Assembly (NCBI GenBank): GCA_046328525.1
Contig: JAXLWK010000007.1
Coordinates: 248,001 to 312,000 of the forward strand
Length of the DNA: 64,000 nt
Origin: JBDHWG01 sp046328525
GTDB taxonomy: Bacteria > Chloroflexota > Anaerolineae > Epilineales > JAHCIE01
Reading direction: 5' to 3'
Position numbers and translations under genes: made by a program. Below the pieces are notes generated by a model. The model saw only the letters and a program-made list of their open reading frames with translations, did no database searches and had not been told where the DNA came from. Below, piece by piece: positions 34,232 through 40,992 of this stretch (position 1 is its first letter; every line of letters begins with the position of its first letter).

Positions 34232-36070
34232 TTACATGGGCCGCAGGTACTGATCGAACCAGCCAAGCATGTCGAGCCACATCTGGCGCGTGCCAGCAAG
34301 TGATGTAACGTAATAACCCTCGTTAGGATACGCCTTGAACTTCACCGTCTTGTACTCTTTCTCCAACGCCGCCGCGAACAGCCGCGACGCCTCCGACTTT
34401 GGCAGCAACCCCTCGCCCTGGATGACGAAGGTGGGCGTGGCCGCCTGCCGCGCGTCATGGATGGGCGAGCAATGGCGGTAGACCGGCTCGTGGGTCTCGA
34501 ACGGGCCGAACTCGTACTCCAACAGCTTGATGTGCCGCAGCTCCTGCTCGTGGTAGGCGTGGACCCAATCGGCGTAGCCGGACATGGGGATCGCCGCCTG
34601 GAACGCGCCCGGCGCCCAGCAGACCGCCGACATGCTCATGCAGCCGCCGTAGCTCGTGCCGGTAATGCCCAGGTGGTCGGGGTCAACGAAGTCGAGGGTC
34701 TTGAGGTAGTCGGCCCCGGCCAACACGTCCTTCAGATCGTCGTGGCCCCAATCGCTGTTATTCAGGTCCTCGAAGTACTTGCCGTAGCCGGAGCTGCCCC
34801 GAATGTTGGGCAGCAGGACGACATACCCTTGCCCGATGAAGAACTGGGCGTAGGACGTGAAAGCGTCAATGTACTGGCTCGTCGGCCCGCCGTGGATCCA
34901 GAGGATGGCCGGCAGGCGCGCGCCGGGCGCGATGGCCGGCGGCCGGTAGAGATAGGCCGGGATGGGCAGACCGTCGAAGCTCGGATAGACGACCTTCTCC
35001 GGCGCGGCGAGCCGCGGGCCAACGTTGCCGCCCGGCATCGAGTTGGTCAGCCGCCGCGCGTTCGCGTCGGCGACCGTGACGACGTAGAGATCCAGTGGCT
35101 CGGTCGGCGACTGGAACAGATAGGCGATGGCCTGGCCGTCCGGCGACCACTGCGGGTAGGCGCACACGCCCTGAGCCGGCTCCACGAGCCGCCGCAGACT
35201 GCCGCCGTCGGCCTCGACGACGCACAGCGCCAGTGTTCCATTGTAGTTGGCGATGAACGCGACGTGGGAGCCGTCGGGCGACCACTGGGCCTCGCTCTGA
35301 TCGGCTTCGGCCGCGCACAGCGGCTGCGGCTCGCCGCCGTCTATCGAGACACGCCAGTAGTTGATCCAGTTGTTGCGATGCGAGCGGAACAGCACGCTGC
35401 GGCCGTCCGGCGCGACGAGGGGGTAGCCGAACGTCTTGCCGTAGTGGTAGTCAAAGAGGTCCTCGTCGCGGGCGAGGAGCATCGCATTGCTGCCATCACC
35501 CTCGACGACCACGATCTCGTGCGCCGCCCAGCGCTCGTCCAGCCGCACGTAGACGATGCGGTCGTCGGCCGGCGTGAACACGGGGTAGACGTCGTTCTGC
35601 GCGCCCCACGTCAGGCGGCGCGTATGTCCGTCGGTCACGTCCACGCGGTAGATGTCGAAAGCGCCGTAGCGGTTGCCGGAGAATACGATGGAGCGGCCGT
35701 CCGGCGACCAGGAGAATGCGTTGAGGTTGTTGCCGCCGTGGCGCGTCAGCTGGCGGCTCTGCCCGTCGGCCGCCGACCACAGCCAGATCTCCGCCGTGCC
35801 ACCCTTTTCCGAGAGATAGGCGAGGGACTGCCCGTCCGGCGACAGGCGCGCGTTGGGCGTGCCGAGGAAACGCACCACACCCATCTCCGACGTGAGGCGC
35901 TGCGGGAAGCCGCCCTCGCGCCCGATGCGCCAGATGTCCTGGGCGCCGCCGAGGGTCGAGACGAACGCGAGGCTTCCGCCGTCGGGGAACCACTGGGGCG
36001 GCTCGAGGTTGACGGCGGGACGGATGGCGAGAATCTGGTCAATGGTCAGGCGCGGATCGGGGCCGGGCAT
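34232..36070 (-). CDS. S9 prolyl-oligopeptidase-like protein with altered catalytic Asp/His sites
   Basis: 612 aa from ATG 36070 (MPGPDPRLTIDQILAIRPAV), with AAGGAG upstream. The N-terminal ~350 residues form a PD40/WD40-like beta-propeller with repeats such as WSPDGRSIVFSGNRYGAFDI and LSPDGQSLAYLSEKGG. The C-terminal alpha/beta hydrolase has WIHGGPTSQY and the nucleophile elbow GTSYGG. Where S9 enzymes have the catalytic Asp (GEDD-x-RVP) this has GEGLLPKSEA, and where they have His (PGEGHG) it has PNEGYYV. The Ser is kept while Asp and His appear replaced, so activity is uncertain. Cytoplasmic, no signal peptide. Confidence 0.85.
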   Translation of the reverse strand: MPGPDPRLTIDQILAIRPAVNLEPPQWFPDGGSLAFVSTLGGAQDIWRIGREGGFPQRLTSEMGVVRFLGTPNARLSPDGQSLAYLSEKGGTAEIWLWSAADGQSRQLTRHGGNNLNAFSWSPDGRSIVFSGNRYGAFDIYRVDVTDGHTRRLTWGAQNDVYPVFTPADDRIVYVRLDERWAAHEIVVVEGDGSNAMLLARDEDLFDYHYGKTFGYPLVAPDGRSVLFRSHRNNWINYWRVSIDGGEPQPLCAAEADQSEAQWSPDGSHVAFIANYNGTLALCVVEADGGSLRRLVEPAQGVCAYPQWSPDGQAIAYLFQSPTEPLDLYVVTVADANARRLTNSMPGGNVGPRLAAPEKVVYPSFDGLPIPAYLYRPPAIAPGARLPAILWIHGGPTSQYIDAFTSYAQFFIGQGYVVLLPNIRGSSGYGKYFEDLNNSDWGHDDLKDVLAGADYLKTLDFVDPDHLGITGTSYGGCMSMSAVCWAPGAFQAAIPMSGYADWVHAYHEQELRHIKLLEYEFGPFETHEPVYRHCSPIHDARQAATPTFVIQGEGLLPKSEASRLFAAALEKEYKTVKFKAYPNEGYYVTSLAGTRQMWLDMLGWFDQYLRPM

Positions 36071-36135
36071 GGGATGCTCCTTGTGGGCCGACAGGCAGCA
36101 GGGCCGGTCGCGGTCGTGACATTCGAATGGGGAGG

Positions 36136-36164
36136 GGTATAACACACGCGGGCGCGTTCGTCAA
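36136..36164 (-). promoter_or_regulatory. Promoter of the S9-like gene
   Basis: Minus strand: -35 TTGACG (36164-36159), 17-base spacer, -10 TATACC (36141-36136). Leader of about 60 bases. Diverges from the promoter at 36185-36212. Confidence 0.6.
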
Positions 36165-36184
36165 TTCTGGATTGCGTCGAAAGA

Positions 36185-36212
36185 TTGACCCAACGCCTTG
36201 CGCCGCTATAAT
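36185..36212 (+). promoter_or_regulatory. Promoter of the GT-C type membrane protein
   Basis: -35 TTGACC (36185-36190), 16-base spacer, -10 TATAAT (36207-36212). The -10 box overlaps an in-frame ATG at 36211, which therefore cannot be the start if this promoter is used. Confidence 0.7.
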
Positions 36213-36258
36213 GGTGCCGGAGGCAAGAGCGGCCCATGCGGAGAAGCGAGTCACGCGC

Positions 36259-38631
36259 GTGTTGAGAGACGGAGACGCCGGCTGGCGGCCTGGCGCCGAC
36301 GCGATTCTGGTCGTCGCGCTGTTCGTCGGCCTGGCCCTGCTCTACAGCGTGGTCACGCCCGTCTTCGAGGGCTTCGACGAGGTATGGCACTACGCCTTCG
36401 TCCAGCACGTCGCCAGCGGCCAGGGCCTGCCGCGCCAGCCGGCCGCGCAGTACCCGCATCTGGCGGCGCAAGAGGCGAGCCAGCCGCCGCTGTACTATCT
36501 GCTCGGCGCCGCGCTCACTTTCTGGGCGCCGACCGACGATTTCTCGCTCTATCGCCGCCAGAACCCCCAGTTTCGCCCCGTCCCGACGCCCTACAAGGAC
36601 AACCAGAACTACATCGTCCACCCCACCGCCGAGACGTTCCCCTACGCCGGAACCGCCCTCGCCGTCCACCTGACCCGCCTCCTGTCGGTGCTGCTCGGCG
36701 CGGGAACCGTGCTGTGCGCCTACTGGGTCGGCCGGCGGCTGTACCCCAGGCGGCCCAGCGTCGCCCTGGGCGCGATGCTCCTGACGGCCCTGACGCCGGG
36801 CTTCATCTTCAGCAGCGCCCTGGCCAACAACGACATTCTCGTGACGTTCCTGTCCAGCCTGGCCCTGGCGCTGCTGCTGGACTTCGTCGGCCGGCCGCCG
36901 TCGTACCGGCGGGCGGTGGTCCTGGGCATCGTGCTTGGCGGCGCGGCGCTGGCGAAGCTGAGCGGCCTGCTGCTGTGGCCGTTCGCCGCCGCCGTCATCC
37001 TGTCGGCCCCTCTCCGCCGTAATATCGTTCCGTCGGGAACTACGGAGAGAAATGAAACGCAAAGGCGCAGAGACGCAAAGGGAGACAGAAGCAAGGCATC
37101 TTCTTCCTTTGCGCCTTTGCGCCTTCGCGTTTCCCATCTGTTCTCAGACAAGCGCGGGCCGAAGACGGTTGTGGGGCAGCTCGCGGTGGTGTTCGTCGTG
37201 GCCGCGCTCGTGTGTGGCTGGTGGTTCGCGCGGAACTGGCTGCTGTACGGCGACCTGAGCGGCCTCACCATGCACCTGGCGCTGATGGGGCGGCGGCCGG
37301 ACGGCTTCGGGCTGCGTGACGCGCTGGGCGAGGTGGAGGGCCTGCGCTGGTCATACTGGGCCATGTTCGGCTGGTTCAACATCCCCATCCCCACGGCGCT
37401 CTATCACGCCTTCGACATCGTCGCCCTCATCGGCGTCGTCGGTCTCGCCGTCTATGTCGCGCGCGCGTGCGTGGGGCGGCGCTGGGCGCGGCTGTGGCCC
37501 ATCGCCTACCTGGGCGCGTGGCTGCTGCTCGTCGCCGTCGGCGTCGCGCGCTGGACGCTGACGACGCCTGGCAGCCAGGGTCGGCTGCTCTACCCGGCGA
37601 TCGTGAGCGTCTCGACGCTGCTCGTCGTCGGCTGGCTGGCGCTCGTGCCCGGCGGCGAGCGGGTGCGGCGGTGGGTTGTCGTGGGCGTGGGCGTCGTCCT
37701 ATTTACCATCGCCGCAGCCGTGCCGTTCGCTGCCATCGCGCCCACATACGCGCCGCCGCCGATGCTCTCGATGAACGGGGTCAACGCTGCTGTCGCCCCC
37801 CAAACCGACGCGATGTTCGACAACGGCGTGCGCCTGCTGGGCTACCGGCTGGACGCGGACACGGTCGCGCCCGGCGGGACGGCGTGGGTCACGGCGTGCT
37901 GGGAGGGAAGGCGGCCGTCCAGCGACGATGTCTTCGTCTTCGTCCACCTGCTGAACGAGCAGGACATCATCGCCGCCCAGAAGGACACCTACCACGGCCT
38001 CGGAACGTTCCCCACGTCCCACTGGCCGGCCGGGGCGCGCTTCTGCGACCGCTACCCGCTGATCGTGCCGGACACAGCGCCGCCGGCCGCGCGCACAACC
38101 CTGGCCCTCGGCCTGGTCAACGCCGACGGCGAGCGCATCGGCGTCACGAAGGCCGGCGGCCCGACTTCGGCGGACGAGGTGCGGTTCCAGGGACCGGCGA
38201 TGAGCGCGCGGCCCGAGGACAGCCTGACTTACACCTGGGGGCATCAGATGGCGCTCGTCGAGTATGAGCTGGACCGCGCGGCGGTGCGGCCCGGCGAGAG
38301 CGTCGGCCTGGGGCTGCGCTGGCACGCGCTGGACGCGATGTCGAAAGACTACGCCGTCACCGTCCAGGTGTTCGACGCCGAGGGGAACAAGGTCGCCCAG
38401 AGCGACGAGCCGTTGCGCACCCGCGGCCAGCCGACGTCGGCGTGGCGCACCGGAACGACGATGAAGGACACGCGGCATATAGACATTGCGGCGGACACAC
38501 CGCCGGGTGTCTACGAGATTCGCGTCGGCGTCTACGACTTCGATACCAAGCGCAACCTGCTGGCCGCCCGCGACGGCGAGACGCTCAACGCGGGGTTGGT
38601 CCCGCTGTGGAAGCTGCGCGTGCAGCCATGA
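36259..38631 (+). CDS. GT-C/DUF2142-like polytopic membrane protein with in-frame repeat insertion
   Basis: About 790 aa. The start is uncertain: ATG 36211 overlaps the -10 box, so I place it at GTG 36259 (VLRDGDAGWRPGADAILVVA). Roughly ten membrane helices in the first ~480 residues. The first outer loop is PVFEGFDEVWHYAFVQHVAS, followed by QEASQPPLYYLLGAALTFW, typical of family-39 / DUF2142 lipid-linked sugar transferases. The C-terminal ~300 residues form two beta-sandwich domains (e.g. NGVRLLGYRLDADTVAPGGT). A segment of about 45 residues between two helices, including TERNETQRRRDAKGDRSKAS, is encoded by a repeat element (37054-37133) that keeps the frame open. Probably transfers sugars to envelope polymers. 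Confidence 0.78.
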   Translation: MLRDGDAGWRPGADAILVVALFVGLALLYSVVTPVFEGFDEVWHYAFVQHVASGQGLPRQPAAQYPHLAAQEASQPPLYYLLGAALTFWAPTDDFSLYRRQNPQFRPVPTPYKDNQNYIVHPTAETFPYAGTALAVHLTRLLSVLLGAGTVLCAYWVGRRLYPRRPSVALGAMLLTALTPGFIFSSALANNDILVTFLSSLALALLLDFVGRPPSYRRAVVLGIVLGGAALAKLSGLLLWPFAAAVILSAPLRRNIVPSGTTERNETQRRRDAKGDRSKASSSFAPLRLRVSHLFSDKRGPKTVVGQLAVVFVVAALVCGWWFARNWLLYGDLSGLTMHLALMGRRPDGFGLRDALGEVEGLRWSYWAMFGWFNIPIPTALYHAFDIVALIGVVGLAVYVARACVGRRWARLWPIAYLGAWLLLVAVGVARWTLTTPGSQGRLLYPAIVSVSTLLVVGWLALVPGGERVRRWVVVGVGVVLFTIAAAVPFAAIAPTYAPPPMLSMNGVNAAVAPQTDAMFDNGVRLLGYRLDADTVAPGGTAWVTACWEGRRPSSDDVFVFVHLLNEQDIIAAQKDTYHGLGTFPTSHWPAGARFCDRYPLIVPDTAPPAARTTLALGLVNADGERIGVTKAGGPTSADEVRFQGPAMSARPEDSLTYTWGHQMALVEYELDRAAVRPGESVGLGLRWHALDAMSKDYAVTVQVFDAEGNKVAQSDEPLRTRGQPTSAWRTGTTMKDTRHIDIAADTPPGVYEIRVGVYDFDTKRNLLAARDGETLNAGLVPLWKLRVQP
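37054..37133. repeat. 80-bp inverted repeat of the GCAAAGGCGCAGAG family inside a gene
   Basis: Left arm GAAACGCAAAGGCGCAGAGA, right arm CTTTGCGCCTTCGCGTTTC, imperfect complements. Same family as 26427-26543. It is fully inside the membrane-protein gene and translated without a stop. Confidence 0.8.
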
Positions 38632-38825
38632 GCCACGTCCGCCGAGGCCGTTAGCCCGGCCCACAACCGGATGCGCCGGTCCTTCGTAGACAGCCAGTTC
38701 ACCGCTCCCATCTTCAGAACAGTACCCACAACAATACTTTAGTATCTGGCCGCCGATACCATGTCGGCGGTATATTGTGTGTAGACGGGTCTCGGTCCAT
38801 TGCATCGAAGCAGGAGAGCAAACTC

Positions 38826-39563
38826 ATGAACACTTACCGAAAGACTGCGGTTCTCGTGGGCGTCCTGTACATTATCGGCACGGTCGCCGGCGTGCTCAGC
38901 GTCGTCGTCACAGGCCCAATTCTAGGCGGCTTTTCCGAGCCGGGTGCCGACTATCTCGCCCGAGTCCCCGCCGGCGCCAATCAGATCATCCTGGGGGCCT
39001 TGCTCGTGCTGATCATGGGCCTCGCGCTGGCGATGGTGCCGGTGGTGCTGTATCCGCTCGCCAGGAAGTACAACGAAACCCTGGCGGTGGGGTACGTCGT
39101 TTTTAGGGGCGCTCTTGAGACCGTCCTGTACATGGGACTGGTCGTTAACTGGCTAGCATTGATCGCGCTGGGGGGGGAATTGGCAAAGGCAAGCGTCGTG
39201 GATGCGTCGTACGTCGTGACCCTCGGCGCCCTGAGTCTGCAATGCCAGGCAGCGATTCGAGTGATGACGGGGATTGTGTTCCCCCTGGGCGCGCTGATGC
39301 TGTATAGCCTGCTGTATCAATCGCGACTGGTCCCGCGCTGGCTATCCGGCTGGGGCCTCCTCGGCGCTGTCTTGTCCCTGAGCGCAGCCATGCTGCTCCT
39401 GTTCGGCCAGATGACCGGCGCCTCGACAACGTACACGTACCTGGTGCTGCCGCTCGCTGTGCAGGAAATGGTCATGGCCGTGTGGCTGATCGCCAAAGGC
39501 TTCAACCTATCCGCCACCGCGTCCGCGCGGCCGTCGCTGTCGACTCAGCCGGGGCAGGCGTGA
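38826..39563 (+). CDS. DUF4386 family membrane protein
   Basis: 245 aa, ATG 38826 (MNTYRKTAVLVGVLYIIGTV) with GGAGAG upstream. Six membrane helices; family hallmarks are an opening helix with YIIGTVAGVLSVVVTGPIL and ARKYNETLAVGYVVFRGALE in the centre. The function of DUF4386 is unknown. It is followed by a fragment resembling its own C-terminus. Confidence 0.85.
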   Translation: MNTYRKTAVLVGVLYIIGTVAGVLSVVVTGPILGGFSEPGADYLARVPAGANQIILGALLVLIMGLALAMVPVVLYPLARKYNETLAVGYVVFRGALETVLYMGLVVNWLALIALGGELAKASVVDASYVVTLGALSLQCQAAIRVMTGIVFPLGALMLYSLLYQSRLVPRWLSGWGLLGAVLSLSAAMLLLFGQMTGASTTYTYLVLPLAVQEMVMAVWLIAKGFNLSATASARPSLSTQPGQA

Positions 39564-39688
39564 CGGTCTCCATTCCGATTGGGCTGTTCGAGTTAGCCAT
39601 CGGCCTCTGGCTGCTGCTCAAAGGTATCAAGACCGGCGTCGAGATAGGCCATCGCGGTGCACAACCAGCGCCGCCCGCCGTCGTATAG
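39559..39688 (+). pseudogene. Remnant of a second DUF4386 C-terminus
   Basis: In another frame the bases after the DUF4386 stop encode VTVSIPIGLFELAIGLWLLL KGIK. This parallels the last helix of the intact gene (LPLAVQEMVMAVWLIAKGFN) and the usual end of DUF4386 proteins. Only ~40 codons remain and no start is present, so this looks like the tail of a deleted tandem copy. Confidence 0.5.
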
Positions 39689-39744
39689 GGAGTAGGCCAG
39701 GGTTCAGCCCACCGATTGCTTAACCATTCCTCTGGAGGTACAGC

Positions 39745-40041
39745 GTGGCAAACAGGTTTCGAGTTGGCGGCCCCAACTCCAAATACGCCGAGCCAGAGTC
39801 CAACCCGGCTGGGTTCTGGGTCGGGATCTGGCACGGCATCATCGCCCCCATCGTCCTGCTCGTCAGCATCTTTACGCCAAAGGTTCGTATCTACGAAACG
39901 CACAATCGCGGCAGACTCTACGACTTCGGCTTCCTCATCGGGGCCATGCTGATCTTCGGCGGGAGCAGGGCGAATCCGCCGCGCAAGAAGCTGCCGGACG
40001 CAGCGTCGAGCGTTGCAACGGACACATCGTCATTCGTCTGA
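39745..40041 (+). CDS. Small membrane protein, unknown (98 aa)
   Basis: GTG 39745 with GGAGG nine bases upstream (VANRFRVGGPNSKYAEPESN). Two hydrophobic segments (FWVGIWHGIIAPIVLLVSIF and LYDFGFLIGAMLIFGG) joined by TPKVRIYETHNRGR. Short proteins of this pattern (WHG-x-I-x-P ... Y-x-x-N-x-G-x-x-Y-D-x-G-F-x-x-G) recur widely in bacteria as uncharacterised membrane proteins. The C-terminus is polar. Confidence 0.75.
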   Translation: MANRFRVGGPNSKYAEPESNPAGFWVGIWHGIIAPIVLLVSIFTPKVRIYETHNRGRLYDFGFLIGAMLIFGGSRANPPRKKLPDAASSVATDTSSFV

Positions 40042-40109
40042 CGCCCCGTTGAATGGAGCCTCGCCGAGGCACACCTCCTCAGTGGCGCTCGCAACAAGGA
40101 CACGCATTC

Positions 40110-40961
40110 ATGAACGCGACAACGAAAACCGGAATCTCGTCGCTCGGAACCATACGCACGTTCCTCAGGGAAGGCACCTGATCCGAGACCCTGTTGAGCG
40201 TCGTTGACCGCTCGTTCAATCATCCTCTTGAGCGCGAGGAACACGCCTCCATGTCCCTGGCCGGTGGAATCGAGCAGATGGGCTTCCAGTGCGGCATGCT
40301 GTGGGGGGCCGCCCTGGCCGCCGGCGCGCAGGCTCACCAGGTCTTCGGAGCAGGCCCCCAGGCTGAGGCCGCCGCTGTTGTCGCGGCCCAACGCCTCGTG
40401 GAAACCTTCCGCGCCAAGTACAAGGCCATCAACTGCCTCGAGCTGACAGGTACCGACTGGAAAAACCCGACGGGGCGCACAATGCTGAAGTTCCTTGTAC
40501 GGGGCGGGCCTATCCAGTGCTTCGGCATGGCCGCCAGCTACGCCCCGCTGGCGGCAGATGCGATAGACTCTGCTCTGGCCGAGGAGCCGGCGGCTCCCCC
40601 GTGTCATCCCGTGAGCTGTGCTGCGCTGCTGGCGCAGCGGATGGGCGCGTCGGAGCTGCACACAGTCATGGCGGCCGGGTTGGCCGGCGGCATCGGCCTG
40701 TGTGGGGGCGCGTGCGGGGCGCTAGGCGCTGCGATCTGGCTCGCCGGTCTCGGCAGCAGCGACGACGAAACGACGAAACTCAATTTCAACGACCCCAAAG
40801 CGATGGATACGATTGACCGATTCGTGGAGGCGTCGGGCGGCGAGTTTGAGTGTTCAGCGATCGTCGGACGCAAGTTCGAGGACGTCGCCGACCACGCCGG
40901 CTATCTGCGCAGCGGAGGTTGCGGCCAGATTATCGAGGCCCTGGCGGCTCAGGCAGGCTAG
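40110..40961 (+). CDS. Tandem C_GCAxxG_C_C redox protein, candidate selenoprotein (UGA at codon 24)
   Basis: ATG 40110 (MNATTKTGISSLGTIRTFLR) has AAGGA nine bases upstream. TGA at 40179-40181 is in frame (…REGT-TGA-SETLLSVVDRSFN), and the frame runs on to 283 codons. Two homologous halves carry the family cysteines. Half one: position 24 (TGA), C61 (AGGIEQMGFQCGMLWGAAL), C109, C137. Half two: C170 (PVSCAALL), C202 (AGGIGLCGGACGALGAAIW), C248, C271. The TGA thus aligns with Cys170 of the second half, the family's first conserved Cys. A SECIS-like hairpin follows at 40196-40213. Starting after the TGA would remove the first motif residue, and no good start codon exists there. The family is thought to be redox-active; substrate unknown. 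Cytoplasmic. Confidence 0.72.
40196..40213 (+). promoter_or_regulatory. Candidate bacterial SECIS element (C_GCAxxG_C_C gene)
   Basis: After the UGA come 14 bases, then GAGCGUC, loop GUU, then GAC-C-GCUC: seven pairs with one bulged C (40209). The apical loop begins with GU at the 22nd base after UGA, the same distance as in the rhodanese gene at 32619-32637. Confidence 0.6.
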
Positions 40962-40992
40962 TGGCTCGCCACAGAAAGGGCGACAGTCAAGG

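Noticed and set aside
38740..38776. CCGCCGA/TCGGCGG inverted repeat next to TATATT as an operator-promoter of the DUF4386 gene
   Set aside because: No matching -35 at a usable distance and only a 7-bp arm; not enough to call.
32532..40961. A variant genetic code with UGA as a sense codon
   Set aside because: Many well-defined genes here end in UGA, including ATGA overlaps at 12608, 45570 and 46386, so UGA is a normal stop outside the two Sec candidates.
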